Assembly: GCF_017315705.1 (NCBI RefSeq)
Contig: NZ_JAFLRF010000025.1
Location: 51,029-85,748, forward strand
DNA from: Trinickia mobilis
GTDB lineage: Bacteria > Pseudomonadota > Gammaproteobacteria > Burkholderiales > Burkholderiaceae
DNA: 34,720 bases
Direction of reading: 5' to 3'
A model generated the notes under the pieces. That model saw only the letters and a list, made by a program, of their open reading frames with translations. It had not been told where the DNA came from and searched no databases. The translations under genes and the position numbers were made by a program. Numbering within the stretch: position 1 is the stretch's first letter; each line of letters starts with the position of its first letter. Below, in pieces: positions 8,326 to 19,866 of this stretch.

Positions 8326-9057
8326 ATGAACCAGCTCACCATCTCGTCCGTTGCCTACCTGATCGCCGAGCCGGTACGCGCCGCGATGCTGATCACGCTC
8401 ACAGACGGCAGCGCGCTTCCCGCGGGCGCGCTCGCCGACGCCGCGGGTGTCACGCCGCAGACGGCCAGCTCCCACCTCGCGAAGCTATTGACAGGCGGCC
8501 TCGTGACCGTCGAAGCCAAAGGTCGGAATCGCTATTACCGGATTGCCGGCCCGCATGTGGCGCTCGCGCTGGAAAGCCTCGCGTCGGTCGGCCCGGTGAC
8601 GCCGGCCTGGCGCAGTCCCCCTACCCGTGCGGCAAAGGAATTGCGTTTTGCGCGCTGCTGCTATGACCACCTTGCGGGGCAAATTGGCGTCGCCGTCACG
8701 CGAGGCATGCTCGAGCGCGGCTTCATCTTCGAAGGCGGCGAGCGGGACTATGGCTTGACGCCGTCCGGTGTGAATTGGCTGCGCTCGCTCGGGCTCGACG
8801 TCAGTGGAATCGAGTTCGATGAACCGGGCGCCGCCCGTCAGTGCCTCGACTGGACCGAGCGCCAATATCACGTTGCCGGTCCTTTCGCCGCGCGGCTGAT
8901 GAACGCGTTTTTCGCATGGGATTGGATACGCCGCGTGCCTGGAAAGCGGACTGTCGTCGTCACGCCGCTCGGGTGGGCGGCGCTCAAGCAGCATTTCGGT
9001 ATTGAGCGAGAAGGCAGGGACGGATTGTACGTGTTGCCGGCGACAGTCAGCGTCTAG
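8326..9057 (+). CDS. ArsR-type winged-helix regulator with a long C-terminal domain
   Basis: A 243-residue protein. Residues ~5-85 form an ArsR-like winged helix: ISSVAYLIAEPVRAAMLITL, then LADAAGVTPQTASSHLAKL as the helix-turn-helix, then GRNRYYRIAGP as the wing. The remaining ~155 residues contain a second winged-helix-like stretch (GERDYGLTPSGVNWLRSLG) and a Cys-Cys pair (FARCCYD). I cannot assign a ligand: the Cys-x-Val-Cys arsenic site of ArsR is absent. It starts 12 bases after marR behind GGAGCGCGGGA, so the two are probably cotranscribed. The target is unknown. Confidence 0.85.
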   Translation: MNQLTISSVAYLIAEPVRAAMLITLTDGSALPAGALADAAGVTPQTASSHLAKLLTGGLVTVEAKGRNRYYRIAGPHVALALESLASVGPVTPAWRSPPTRAAKELRFARCCYDHLAGQIGVAVTRGMLERGFIFEGGERDYGLTPSGVNWLRSLGLDVSGIEFDEPGAARQCLDWTERQYHVAGPFAARLMNAFFAWDWIRRVPGKRTVVVTPLGWAALKQHFGIEREGRDGLYVLPATVSV

Positions 9058-9103
9058 GCCACCGTTGATCCCGCGCACTCGCTGCAACGACAATTCGAAG
9101 GCG

Positions 9104-9133
9104 AAAAAAATGCCCGCTTTTTGCGGGCTTTTT
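9104..9133. terminator. Bidirectional intrinsic terminator between arsR-like gene and tRNA-Ser
   Basis: A 6-bp GC stem (GCCCGC at 9112-9117, GCGGGC at 9123-9128) with a T5 loop is followed by T5 on the plus strand and, read on the minus strand, by T7 from the A-run at 9104-9110. It would end both the arsR-like transcript and the serS/tRNA transcript. Confidence 0.85.
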
Positions 9134-9139
9134 GAATGC

Positions 9140-9230
9140 TGGCGGAAAGGGTGGGATTCGAACCCACGATACGGTATAACCGTATACCGGATTTCGAGTC
9201 CGGCGCATTCGACCACTCTGCCACCTTTCC
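9140..9230 (-). tRNA. tRNA-Ser, anticodon CGA
   Basis: A 91-base class II tRNA including an encoded CCA. The 7-bp acceptor pairs GGAAAGG with CCTTTCC. The anticodon stem CCGGA/TCCGG carries loop CTCGAAA (anticodon CGA, reads UCG), and the T arm is GTGGG-TTCGAAT-CCCAC. The long variable arm (TACGGT / ACCGTA) is the serine identity element. It lies 130 bases downstream of serS on the same strand and upstream of the terminator at 9104-9133. Confidence 0.98.
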
Positions 9231-9360
9231 GGTTTCTACAACCTTCACCAAGCTGGTCGCTGCTCGGCGAAGCGAAGATTGTAGTACATCCACGATCGAA
9301 TTCCAAGCCCTTTTGCACGACAACAGCGACGAAAATACCGGCAACGCGATTCGTGCGTCA

Positions 9361-10695
<1,335 letters not shown>

Positions 10696-10780
10696 TTAGC
10701 GCACCGGCACGGTGCTCAGGCGCATCGGCCGGTGCGCTCGGGGCGCTTGCAGCAATACTTCTCGACGACGGACAGGCCTC

Positions 10781-12091
10781 CTACTCGGACTCCCCCGCCT
10801 TCTTGTCGAGGTCCCGCAACCAAGCGAGCTTTTCCGCGATCTTCGTTTCCAGCCCTCGCGGCACCGGCTCATACCAGCCGGGCTCGCGCATGCCTTCGGG
10901 CAGATACGTCTCCCCGGCTGCATACGCATTCGGCTCGTCGTGCGCGTAGCGGTATTCGCGGCCGTAACCGAGCTCCTTCATCAAGCGAGTCGGCGCATTG
11001 CGCAAATGGACCGGCACTTCGCGCGACTTGTCCTGCTTCACGAACGCCATCGCCTGATTGAACGCCTTGTACCCGGCGTTGCTCTTCGCCGCGCACGCGA
11101 GGTAGATCACGGCCTGGCCGAGCGCCAGCTCGCCCTCGGGCGAGCCGAGCCGCTCGAAGGTCGCGGCCGCATCGTTCGCGATCTGCATCGCGCGCGGGTC
11201 GGCAAGGCCGATGTCCTCCCACGCCATCCTGACGATGCGCCGCGAGAGGTACTTGAGATCAGCCCCGCCGTCGATCATCCGGCAGAACCAGTAGAGCGCC
11301 GCATCCGGATGCGAGCCGCGCACCGACTTGTGAAGCGCCGAGATCTGGTCGTAGAAGTGCTCTCCGCCCTTGTCGAAGCGCCGCACGTTCAGCGTCATCG
11401 CGTTCGCGACGAAGTCGGCGTCGATATGCATCTTCTTCGACGAAAGCGCCGCCGTCTGCGCCTGCTCGAGCAGGTTCAGGAAGCGCCGTGCATCGCCGTC
11501 GGCGTAACCGATCAGCGTATCGACCGCCTGCTCGTCGAAGACGAGATCCGTCAGCGCCGCTTCCTGCGCGCGCCGCAGCAACTGCCGCAGTTCGTCGTCG
11601 GACAGCGACTTGAGCACATAAACCTGCGCGCGCGACAGCAGCGCCGAATTGACCTCGAAACTCGGATTCTCAGTCGTCGCACCGATGAAGGTCACCAGAC
11701 CCGATTCGACGAACGGCAGCAGCGCGTCCTGCTGCCCTTTGTTGAAGCGGTGGATCTCGTCGACGAACAAGATCGTATGCTTGCCGCGCGTGTTCAGATT
11801 CTGCTGCGCGCGGTCCATCGCTTCGCGGATGTCCTTGACCCCGCCGAGCACTGCCGATATCGCGATGAACTCGCAATCGAACGCGAGCGCGGTGAGCCGC
11901 GCCAAGGTCGTCTTGCCGACGCCCGGCGGCCCCCACAGGATCATCGAATGCGGCTTGCCCGAGGCGAACGCCAATTGCAGCGGCTTGCCCTCGCCGAGCA
12001 AATGGGTTTGACCGATGACCTCATCGAGCGTCTTCGGCCGCAATGCCTCTGCTAGCGGCCGGCGCGGCTCGACTTGGAAGAGATCTGACAT
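10781..12091 (-). CDS. rarA: Replication-associated recombination protein A (RarA/MgsA AAA+ ATPase)
   Basis: A 436-residue AAA+ ATPase related to clamp loaders; it acts at stalled replication forks. Walker A GPPGVGKT is at residues 54-61, Walker B ILFVDEIHRF at 107-116, sensor 1 GATTENPSF at 137-145, and the arginine-finger region LLSRAQVY just after. The C-terminal part contains the RarA tetramerisation region and the conserved HLRNAPT and GYGREYRYAHDEPNAY stretches. The frame stays open upstream for 80 more codons, but that part is encoded by tandem DNA repeats. The ATG at 12091 gives the normal MSDLFQVEPRRPLAEALRP start. Confidence 0.96.
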   Translation of the reverse strand: MSDLFQVEPRRPLAEALRPKTLDEVIGQTHLLGEGKPLQLAFASGKPHSMILWGPPGVGKTTLARLTALAFDCEFIAISAVLGGVKDIREAMDRAQQNLNTRGKHTILFVDEIHRFNKGQQDALLPFVESGLVTFIGATTENPSFEVNSALLSRAQVYVLKSLSDDELRQLLRRAQEAALTDLVFDEQAVDTLIGYADGDARRFLNLLEQAQTAALSSKKMHIDADFVANAMTLNVRRFDKGGEHFYDQISALHKSVRGSHPDAALYWFCRMIDGGADLKYLSRRIVRMAWEDIGLADPRAMQIANDAAATFERLGSPEGELALGQAVIYLACAAKSNAGYKAFNQAMAFVKQDKSREVPVHLRNAPTRLMKELGYGREYRYAHDEPNAYAAGETYLPEGMREPGWYEPVPRGLETKIAEKLAWLRDLDKKAGESE

Positions 12092-12335
12092 GAAATAGCC
12101 CCCACGCTCACTTCGTTCGCTGCCCCCCCGAGGGGGTGTCAGTACGTTTGGGGCAGCCCGGCACGTACTGAAATATGAAACAGCCCCCCGCTCTCTTCGT
12201 TCGCTGCCCCCCGAGGGGGTGTCGGTACGTTTGGGGCGGCCCGGCACGTACTGAAATATGAAACAGCCCCCACGCTCTCTTCGTTCGCTGCCCCCCGAGG
12301 GGGTGTCAGTACGTTTGGGGCGGCCCGGCACGTAC
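12091..12335. repeat. Three tandem copies of a ~80-bp C-rich repeat
   Basis: Copies at 12091-12168, 12169-12251 and 12252-12335 are nearly identical. Each has the order TGAAATA(TGAAACA)GCCCCC, GCTC(A/T)CTTCGTTCGCTG, CCCCC-CGA-GGGGG (a hairpin), GT(A)CGTTTGGGGC and GCCCGGCACGTAC. The first copy lacks a few bases near its left end. The array fills most of the 300 bases between lolA and rarA. A diverged copy in opposite orientation lies at 20721-20790, so this is a dispersed repeat family. No coding function is proposed. Confidence 0.9.
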
Positions 12336-12391
12336 CGACATGCGCTGTCCTCCCTGGATGCGTGGCCCGGCGAGCGGGCCGCGCATGACGC

Positions 12392-13126
12392 TCAGCCGTT
12401 CAACACATCCGCGCCCTTCGGCACGACGAACTTGAACGTATCGGCCTTGAGCGGCGGGTTCTTCTGGATGTTCGAGAACGTGAGCAGCGTCACGTTGCCG
12501 AACACGTCGTGCAGCTCCATCGCTTCGAGGTTGCCGTCGCGAAAGCCGATGCCCACGCGCTGGAATTGCGTGTCCTTTGCCTTCGGCGTGAGCTCGAGCC
12601 AGTCGATGCCGTCCTTCACGCCGGCGTCCTTCAACGTGAAGTTCTTGTCGAGATCGTTGCTGCCGAACAGGATCGCCGCCGGGCTTGCGCCGAGTGAGCC
12701 GCCGAGCTTGCGCACGGTGACCTGGTTCAGGTCCTTGTCGTAAACGTAGAGGTTGTCGCCGTCGGCCTGCAGCACCTGCTCATACGGCTTCTCGTACGAC
12801 CAGATGAACTTGCCGGGACGCGCGAACAGGAACGTGCCGCTCGACGTGGTCTCGATGTTCGGCATCGCCATGTCGCTGCTTGCCCCCTGCGCCTTGCTCG
12901 GCGCCTTCACCTGCTTCTGCACGAAATCGCCGCGCGCGGATTTGACTTGCGACACGAACGCCTTCAGCTGCTCGATGCCGCTCGCGAACGCCTGCGGCGC
13001 GGCGAACATCGACGCGCCGATGACAGCGATGCTCGCGAGGCGTGCCGCCGAGCGCAGCAGCGGACGGCGCGCGGCATTCGAAACGGAATGGGACGAACGG
13101 GCATCGCGCCCGAAGAATTGCAGCAT
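12392..13126 (-). CDS. lolA: Outer-membrane lipoprotein carrier protein LolA
   Basis: A 244-residue periplasmic chaperone that carries lipoproteins from the LolCDE transporter to LolB at the outer membrane. The signal peptide is long: a 30-residue basic n-region, a hydrophobic core, then AAPQAFA, with cleavage predicted after residue 48. The mature part matches Lol[22 protein letters not shown] at its start, [27 protein letters not shown] with the conserved Arg-Pro-Gly region, and [19 protein letters not shown] near the end. GGAG lies upstream of the ATG. Gene order ftsK-lolA-rarA is the same as in E. coli. Confidence 0.95.
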   Translation of the reverse strand: MLQFFGRDARSSHSVSNAARRPLLRSAARLASIAVIGASMFAAPQAFASGIEQLKAFVSQVKSARGDFVQKQVKAPSKAQGASSDMAMPNIETTSSGTFLFARPGKFIWSYEKPYEQVLQADGDNLYVYDKDLNQVTVRKLGGSLGASPAAILFGSNDLDKNFTLKDAGVKDGIDWLELTPKAKDTQFQRVGIGFRDGNLEAMELHDVFGNVTLLTFSNIQKNPPLKADTFKFVVPKGADVLNG

Positions 13127-13225
13127 GAGGTGGTTCTCCGTAGATGTGGCTCAGACCGGCTCTAACAGGGTTGACCCGGCGGCGGCAAACCGCGCGACGC
13201 GTGGCGGCGCGGCAAGGCCTGCCGC

Positions 13226-15541
13226 TTAATCGGTTTCGCGCGCCGGCACGAGAATTTCGCGGTTGCCGTTCGACGACATCGCCGAAACGAGCCCCGACTG
13301 CTCCATCTGCTCGAGCAGCCGTGCCGCGCGGTTATAGCCGATGCGCAAGTGCCGCTGCACGAGCGAGATCGACGCACGGCGATTCTTGACGACGACTTCG
13401 ACCGCCTGATCGTAGAGCGGGTCCGACTCCTCGCCGCCCGCGCCAGCCCCGGCGGCGCCCGCCGAGCCCTCGTCGCCGTCGCCGGCGAGCCCGCCTTCAA
13501 GAATGCCTTCGATGTAATTCGGCTCGCCGTGCTCCTTCAACTTCTCGACGACGCGATGCACCTCCTCGTCCGACACGAACGCGCCGTGCACGCGCACCGG
13601 CAGGCCCGAGCCCGGCGGCAGATACAGCATGTCGCCCATGCCGAGCAGCGACTCGGCGCCCTGCTGGTCGAGGATCGTGCGCGAATCGATCTTCGACGAC
13701 ACCTGGAACGCCATGCGCGTCGGCACGTTGGCCTTGATGAGGCCGGTGATCACGTCGACCGACGGACGCTGCGTCGCGAGAATCAGATGGATGCCGGCCG
13801 CGCGCGCCTTCTGCGCGATGCGCGCGATCAGCTCTTCGACCTTCTTGCCGACGACCATCATCAGGTCGGCCAGCTCGTCGATCACGACGACGATGTTCGG
13901 CAGGCGCGTGAGCGGCTCCGGCTCGTCCGGCGTCAGGCTGAACGGATTCGGGATCTTCTCTTCACGCTTGGCCGCCTCGTCGATCTTGTTGTTGTAGCCC
14001 GCGAGATTGCGCACGCCGAGCTTGCTCATCAGCTTGTAGCGGCGCTCCATCTCGGCGACCGCCCAGTTGAGCGCGTGGCCGGCCTGGCGCATGTCGGTGA
14101 CGACGGGGCACAGCAAATGCGGAATGCCTTCGTAGACGCTCATTTCGAGCATCTTCGGATCGATCAGGATCATCCGCACCTGCTCGGCGCTCGCCTTGTA
14201 GAGCAGCGAGAGAATCATCGCGTTGATGCCGACCGACTTGCCCGAACCGGTCGTGCCCGCGACGAGCAAGTGCGGCATCTTCGCGAGATCGGCGCACACC
14301 GGCTTGCCGCCGATGTCCTTGCCGAGGCCCATCGTGAGCGCGGACGGCGCCGCCGCGTACACCTCGGAGCCGAGAATTTCGGAGAGGCGCACCGTCTGCC
14401 GCCGCTGGTTCGGCAGCTCGAGTGCCATGTAGTTCTTGCCGGGAATCGTCTCGACGACGCGGACCGACACGAGCGACAGCGACCGGGCCAAGTCCTTCGC
14501 GAGATTGACGATCTGGCTGCCCTTGACGCCGGTGGCCGGCTCGATCTCGTAGCGCGTGACGACCGGCCCCGGATACGCCGCGACGACGCTCACTTCGACG
14601 CCGAAATCCTTGAGCTTCTTTTCGATCAGACGCGACGTGAACTCGAGCGTATCGGCGGAAATCGTTTCCTGCGCGGGCGGTGCGGGGTCGAGGAGCGCGA
14701 CGGGCGGCAGCGTCGAATCGCCGGGCAGGTCGGTGAAGAGCGGCACCTGCTTCTCTTTCTCGACGCGCTCCGACTTCGCCGGCGTGACGACCGGCGGCAC
14801 GATCGTGACGGGCTCGTGCTCTTCGATCCGCACACGGCCCTGCTCGACCTTGCCCTCGCGCTTGACCGCGGCGGCTTCACCGAGCTTGCGGTCGCGCACC
14901 GTCTCGCGGCGCAGCTTCGCGAGCGTGACCGCCGAAATGATCGCGTCGCCGACCTTCTCGGCCACCGACAGCCACGAAAACCGGAAATACAGCGACAAGC
15001 CGATCGCGAGCGCCACCAGAAGCGCGAGCGTGCCGCCCGTGAAGCCGAGCGCATGCGACACGCCGCGCGCGACCGCCTCGCCGACCACGCCGCCCGGCGC
15101 GCGCGGCAACTGCACTTTCAGCGACCACATCCGCAGCGCCTCGATGCCGTCGCAGGCGAGCAGCACGAGCACGAACGCGAAGCCTTCGGTGATCCAGGTC
15201 GAATCGCGCGGCGCGTCCTCGTCGGGCGCCTCGCTGCGCGTGATGCGGCGATAGTTCGCGGAAATGTGGCGGGCGAGCAGCACGACCCACCAGTAGGCGG
15301 ACAGCCCGAACAGCAGGAGCAGGATGTCGGACGTCCAGGCGCCGACGCGCCCGGCCCAGTTGCCGATGCGGTCGACCTGCGCCGCGTGCGTCCAGCTCGG
15401 GTCGTGGCGGCTGTAGCTGACGAGCGCCATCAGCAGGAACACGCCGAGCGCGACCTGCAATATCCAGCGAATTTCGGTGAAGAGGCGCGACATGCGATGC
15501 GGCAATGCCTGCGCGTTCGCGGAATAGGGAGCTTTGGCCAT
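13226..15541 (-). CDS. ftsK: DNA translocase FtsK/SpoIIIE
   Basis: A 771-residue septum-located DNA pump that clears and resolves chromosomes during division. The N-terminus has four or five membrane helices (~residues 25-45, 70-92, 118-135, 165-190), a short linker (~210-300), the alpha/beta motor with Walker A GTTGSGKS (429-436) and Walker [10 protein letters not shown] (551-559), and a C-terminal gamma winged helix (~705-771; [25 protein letters not shown]) that reads polar chromosome sequences. The linker is far shorter than in E. coli FtsK. It heads the ftsK-lolA-rarA-serS array and is divergent from trxB. Confidence 0.97.
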   Translation of the reverse strand: MAKAPYSANAQALPHRMSRLFTEIRWILQVALGVFLLMALVSYSRHDPSWTHAAQVDRIGNWAGRVGAWTSDILLLLFGLSAYWWVVLLARHISANYRRITRSEAPDEDAPRDSTWITEGFAFVLVLLACDGIEALRMWSLKVQLPRAPGGVVGEAVARGVSHALGFTGGTLALLVALAIGLSLYFRFSWLSVAEKVGDAIISAVTLAKLRRETVRDRKLGEAAAVKREGKVEQGRVRIEEHEPVTIVPPVVTPAKSERVEKEKQVPLFTDLPGDSTLPPVALLDPAPPAQETISADTLEFTSRLIEKKLKDFGVEVSVVAAYPGPVVTRYEIEPATGVKGSQIVNLAKDLARSLSLVSVRVVETIPGKNYMALELPNQRRQTVRLSEILGSEVYAAAPSALTMGLGKDIGGKPVCADLAKMPHLLVAGTTGSGKSVGINAMILSLLYKASAEQVRMILIDPKMLEMSVYEGIPHLLCPVVTDMRQAGHALNWAVAEMERRYKLMSKLGVRNLAGYNNKIDEAAKREEKIPNPFSLTPDEPEPLTRLPNIVVVIDELADLMMVVGKKVEELIARIAQKARAAGIHLILATQRPSVDVITGLIKANVPTRMAFQVSSKIDSRTILDQQGAESLLGMGDMLYLPPGSGLPVRVHGAFVSDEEVHRVVEKLKEHGEPNYIEGILEGGLAGDGDEGSAGAAGAGAGGEESDPLYDQAVEVVVKNRRASISLVQRHLRIGYNRAARLLEQMEQSGLVSAMSSNGNREILVPARETD

Positions 15542-15684
15542 TGAATCCGTAGTGCATCCTGCGGCATTCGCACGCGAAAGCCGCCAGTCGTTCGATGCGG
15601 GCTATTGTAAACGCTGTGTTGCACGGCAGGCTGTAAATGACGGTAACTCGCGACAGTCGTGCAACTTCCGGGCGTGGGTCGTGC

Positions 15685-15735
15685 GTTTCGGGCCGAAACG
15701 GGCCGAAACGGGCCGAAACGGGCCGAAACGGGCCG
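15685..15735. repeat. 10-bp tandem repeat GGGCCGAAAC, about 4.6 copies
   Basis: Perfect copies of GGGCCGAAAC start at 15690, 15700, 15710 and 15720, followed by GGGCCG at 15730-15735. The left end also forms an odd palindrome, GTTTCGG-G-CCGAAAC (15685-15699). The 10-base period puts each copy on roughly the same face of the helix. Confidence 0.95.
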
Positions 15736-15790
15736 CCTGGGCTATCGCAGCGATTGAAACGTTCACTGAGCAGCGCCGTAAGCGGGCCTT

Positions 15791-15796
15791 TATAAT
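15791..15796 (+). promoter_or_regulatory. -10 element upstream of trxB
   Basis: A perfect TATAAT lies 105 bases before the trxB ATG. TTGAAA at 15754-15759 is too far away (31 bases) to be its -35, so the -35 is weak or the promoter needs an activator. Confidence 0.45.
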
Positions 15797-15891
15797 GCGA
15801 GGCTCGTACCCATCTGCTCTTGCAACCCCGGTTGCATCGGCTCGAACGGATCGAACCGCGCATCCGCCAGCCGACTTTTTTTACGGATTGA

Positions 15892-16896
<1,005 letters not shown>

Positions 16897-16948
16897 AATG
16901 ACGGGCAAGCGCGACGCTTAGCCCTCGAAGCCGAACCATCGCATCACA

Positions 16949-16980
16949 GGGGCCGCGGCCAGACGCCGGCGGCCCCTTTT
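16949..16980 (+). terminator. Intrinsic terminator of trxB
   Basis: An 8-bp perfect stem, GGGGCCGC (16949-16956) and GCGGCCCC (16969-16976), with an inner GGC/GCC pairing, is followed by TTTT. It lies 53 bases after the trxB stop. Confidence 0.75.
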
Positions 16981-17096
16981 ACGTTCGAGGCGCAAAGCGC
17001 GACAGGTGAGTCCGCCTAGGCGAGCCGCAACGAGAAATCGAAGTGCGGTTCGGTGAAGGCGCTTGCCGCCGTTCACTAGCAGTGCATGTCATCGTC

Positions 17097-17894
17097 ATGG
17101 CCAAGAACCTACCCCACCCGAGCGAGCCGAAGAAGCAGCGCGCGGCCGTCGAAACGGCCGCTGCGCCACCCGCCCCGCAACCGCCTGCGCCAACGCCCGA
17201 GCGCGGCAGCGGCCTCGCCGGCCTCGGCGCCTTGCGCGACGCGCTCAAGGGCGACGCCGCCCGGCGCGAGCGCGAACGGGCCTCGACGGCCCAGGCCGCG
17301 CGCGAGGCCGCCTCGGACGCCAACCTCTTTCGCCGCGAAGTCGGCGAAGTCGCGCCGCTGAAAGCGCCGCCGCGCACGCCGAGCGCGCGCACGCCGCCGC
17401 CCCCGCTTCCCGTCCAGACGCAGCGCGACGAAGAAGCCGTGCTGCACGAAGCGATCTCCGACGAATTCGATCCGGACGTCCTGCTCGAGACCGACGAAAC
17501 CCTCTCATACTGCCGTCCCGGCGTGAGCCAAGACGTCGTGAAGAAGCTGCGGCGCGGCGACTGGATCGTGCAGGCGCAGCTCGATTTGCACGGCATGCGC
17601 CGCGACGAGGCGCGCGAGGCGCTGGCGGAATTCATTCGCGAATCGGGCAAGCGCGGCCTTAGGTGCCTGCGCGTGATCCACGGCAAGGGCCTGGGCTCGA
17701 TCGGCAAGGAGCCGGTGTTGAAGGGCAAGGTGCGCGCCTGGCTCGTGCAGAAGGCCGAGGTGATCGCGTTCTGCCAGGCGCGGCCGCACGACGGCGGCGC
17801 GGGCGCGGTGCTCGTGCTGCTGCAGCCGGCCAGCGCAACGGGCAATGCCCCGGGCGCCGCCCGCTCCGACCGGGGGACGCGTGGTACATCCTAG
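17097..17894 (+). CDS. Smr-domain protein (putative endonuclease)
   Basis: A 265-residue protein with a low-complexity N-terminal half and a C-terminal Smr domain. Residues ~1-110 are Ala/Pro/Arg-rich and probably disordered. The Smr domain (~155-245) shows LDLHG (162-166), HGKG (195-198) and GGAGA (233-237), the three conserved blocks of small MutS-related nucleases. Stand-alone Smr proteins act as DNA or RNA nicking enzymes; the substrate here is not known. The ATG at 17097 gives MAKNLPHPSEPKK; an upstream in-frame ATG at 17043 would add 18 residues with no better ribosome-binding site. The 3' end overlaps the next gene by 14 bases in another frame, so they may be coupled. Confidence 0.88.
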   Translation: MAKNLPHPSEPKKQRAAVETAAAPPAPQPPAPTPERGSGLAGLGALRDALKGDAARRERERASTAQAAREAASDANLFRREVGEVAPLKAPPRTPSARTPPPPLPVQTQRDEEAVLHEAISDEFDPDVLLETDETLSYCRPGVSQDVVKKLRRGDWIVQAQLDLHGMRRDEAREALAEFIRESGKRGLRCLRVIHGKGLGSIGKEPVLKGKVRAWLVQKAEVIAFCQARPHDGGAGAVLVLLQPASATGNAPGAARSDRGTRGTS

Positions 17895-18504
17895 GCTGAC
17901 ACTTGCCCTCTCCATCATGGAGACCATCGCCATCCTCGCTTACGCCGCCTCCGGCTTCATCGAAGCGCGCAAGCGCCGGCTCGACGCGATCGGCACGTTT
18001 CTCGTCGCGCTCGCCACCGCGTTCGGCGGCGGCACCGTGCGCGACCTCATGCTCGAACGCCGTCCGTTCTATTGGGTCGAGCACCAGGAATACGTGATCG
18101 TCATTTTCGTGGCGTCGTTCTTTGCGCCGTACGTCCTGCGCCTGATCTCGCACGTGATCTCCGAGCGCGCGCTCTTGATTGCGGACGCCATCGGACTCGG
18201 GCTCTTCAGCGTCGCCGGCACGTCGATTGCGCTCGACGCGCAAATGCCCGCGTTCATCGCGGTGCTGATGGGCGTGACGACCGGCGTGTTCGGCGGGATC
18301 ATCCGCGACGTGCTGTGCAACGACGTGCCGCTCATCCTGCGCGATTCGCGCCCGTACGCGACTTGCGCGTTTGTCGGGTGCTGGCTATATCTGCTCCTCA
18401 ATCGGCTCGATTTCGATCCGATTTATAGCGTGCTGATCGCGACCGGCTTCATCCTCGTGGCCCGCCTCGTCACCTACAAATTCGACGTGCGCTTGCCGCA
18501 CTGA
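17881..18504 (+). CDS. TRIC/UPF0126-family cation channel protein
   Basis: A ~207-residue inner-membrane protein with about seven helices in two repeated halves. Each half carries the family Gly-rich kink and basic-acid pair: GGGTVRD (residues 49-55) and GGIIRD (138-143). Prokaryotic TRIC proteins conduct monovalent cations, probably K+ and Na+, as trimers. I chose the GTG at 17881 because GGGGGA lies just upstream; an ATG at 17917 would shorten the protein by 12 residues and still keep helix 1. The start overlaps the end of the Smr gene by 14 bases. There is no intrinsic terminator for the plus strand; the hairpin beyond it serves the opposite strand. Confidence 0.88.
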   Translation: MVHPRLTLALSIMETIAILAYAASGFIEARKRRLDAIGTFLVALATAFGGGTVRDLMLERRPFYWVEHQEYVIVIFVASFFAPYVLRLISHVISERALLIADAIGLGLFSVAGTSIALDAQMPAFIAVLMGVTTGVFGGIIRDVLCNDVPLILRDSRPYATCAFVGCWLYLLLNRLDFDPIYSVLIATGFILVARLVTYKFDVRLPH

Positions 18505-18507
18505 CGC

Positions 18508-18551
18508 AAAAAAAAGACGGTCAGGCGCGGAATCACAACCGCTACCTGACC
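18508..18551 (-). terminator. Intrinsic terminator of the sugar ABC-transporter operon
   Basis: On the minus strand a 7-bp stem (GGTCAGG / CCTGACC, outer arms 18519-18525 and 18545-18551) with an inner GCGG/CCGC pairing is followed three bases later by T8 (18508-18515). It lies ~60 bases after the stop of the ATPase gene and ends that transcript just before the convergent TRIC gene. Confidence 0.88.
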
Positions 18552-18613
18552 GCTGGGACATCCTTCAGACCCACGAGCGCAATCTCATCCTTCGGCGCAA
18601 CCCGTCACGCGCG

Positions 18614-19732
18614 TCAGGCAATGCGCGCCTCGTTGCTCGGATCGAACAGTACCGCCTTGGACACGTCGAACAACAGATTCATGTTCTGCAACGGTTGCGG
18701 GTTCGAAGCCGGGTGCACGCGGCTCACGATCCGCTTCCCGTTCACCTGCGCGAACACGAGCGTATCCGGCCCGGTCGGCTCGATCACGTCGACCTTCACT
18801 TCGACCGGCTGCAAGAGCCCGCTTTGCACGTCGTGCGCGCTGCGCGCATCGGTGATGCGCTCGGGGCGCAAGCCGAGAATCACTTCCTGGCCGACGCGGC
18901 TCTTCAGTTTCGCGCCGTCGAACGGCAGGTTCAGCACGCCGCGCTTGATGCCCGTGTCGATCTCGACGCCGGCGCCCGCGCCCTGCTCCACGAGCTTGCC
19001 CTGGATGAAGTTCATCGGCGGCGCGCCGATGAAGCCCGCGACGAACAGGTTCGACGGCGAATCGTAGATCTCCTGCGGCGCGCCGAATTGCTGAACGATA
19101 CCGTCCTTCATCACCGCGATCCGATCGCCGAGCGTCATCGCTTCGATCTGATCGTGCGTCACGTAGACGATCGTCGTGCCGAGGCGCTGGTGCAGCAGCT
19201 TGATTTCCGAGCGCATTTCGATGCGCAGCTTCGCGTCGAGGTTCGAAAGCGGCTCGTCGAACAGGAACATCACCGGATCGCGCGCCAGCGCGCGGCCCAT
19301 TGCGACGCGCTGCCGCTGGCCGCCGGAGAGCTGCCCCGGCTTGCGGTCGAGCAGGTGCGAGATCTGCAGCATGTTCGAGACGCGATCGACGATCTGCGTC
19401 TGCTCGCTCTTCGGCACTTTGCGGATGTTCAGGCCGAACGAGATGTTCTCGCGCACCGTCATCGACGGATACAGCGCGTACGACTGGAACACCATCGCGA
19501 TGTCGCGATCTTTCGGCGAGAGGTTGTTCACCATCTTGCCGTCGATCTGGATCTCGCCCTTCGTCACCGTCTCGAGACCGGCGATCATGTTGAGCAGCGT
19601 CGATTTCCCGCAGCCCGAGCCGCCGACGAGAATCAGGAACTGGCCGTCCTCGATGTCGATGTTGACACCCTTCAGAACCGGCACTCCGTTCGGGTAGGTC
19701 TTGTACACGTCACGGATGGAAAGGCTTGCCAT
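18614..19732 (-). CDS. ugpC: Sugar ABC transporter ATP-binding protein (MalK/UgpC type)
   Basis: A 372-residue ABC ATPase of the carbohydrate-uptake CUT1 group. Walker A GGSGCGKST is at residues 37-45, the Q-loop Gln is at 83, signature LSGGQRQR at 135-142, Walker B FLFDEP at 156-161, and the switch His is at 193 (VTHDQ). Residues ~240-372 form the C-terminal TOBE/OB regulatory domain of MalK-type subunits. It is the last gene of the operon, after the binding protein and two permeases. Such ATPases are often annotated UgpC; from the zwf-pgl-glk neighbourhood a glucose-type substrate is more likely than glycerol-3-phosphate. It could also serve other CUT1 permeases. Confidence 0.93.
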   Translation of the reverse strand: MASLSIRDVYKTYPNGVPVLKGVNIDIEDGQFLILVGGSGCGKSTLLNMIAGLETVTKGEIQIDGKMVNNLSPKDRDIAMVFQSYALYPSMTVRENISFGLNIRKVPKSEQTQIVDRVSNMLQISHLLDRKPGQLSGGQRQRVAMGRALARDPVMFLFDEPLSNLDAKLRIEMRSEIKLLHQRLGTTIVYVTHDQIEAMTLGDRIAVMKDGIVQQFGAPQEIYDSPSNLFVAGFIGAPPMNFIQGKLVEQGAGAGVEIDTGIKRGVLNLPFDGAKLKSRVGQEVILGLRPERITDARSAHDVQSGLLQPVEVKVDVIEPTGPDTLVFAQVNGKRIVSRVHPASNPQPLQNMNLLFDVSKAVLFDPSNEARIA

Positions 19733-19866
19733 GCTGTGAATCCTCTAGTCGCTGTTACTGCTTTCGAATCCGCGCGCCGTCATGTCGAACGGCTGCGCGG
19801 ATGCTGATATCGATCGAAAAAGCGCCCGCTTTGAATGCGCGCTGCCGCATCAACGCCAATGCGTCG

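Noticed and set aside
12092-12331. An 80-residue N-terminal extension of RarA
   Set aside because: It is encoded wholly by the tandem DNA repeats, contains the same peptide repeated, and would precede the normal RarA N-terminus.
12091-12335. CRISPR array
   Set aside because: The units are contiguous ~80-bp copies without unique spacers, and there are no cas genes.
13349-15544. A 731-codon open frame antisense to ftsK
   Set aside because: Arg/Asp/His-rich composition, no ribosome-binding site and complete overlap with a well-supported ftsK. Similar shadows at 25818-27770, 9136-11061 and 6089-7741 were dropped for the same reason.
17043-17096. An 18-residue upstream extension of the Smr-domain protein
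   Set aside because: No ribosome-binding site at 17043, and the ATG at 17097 gives a more usual polar start.
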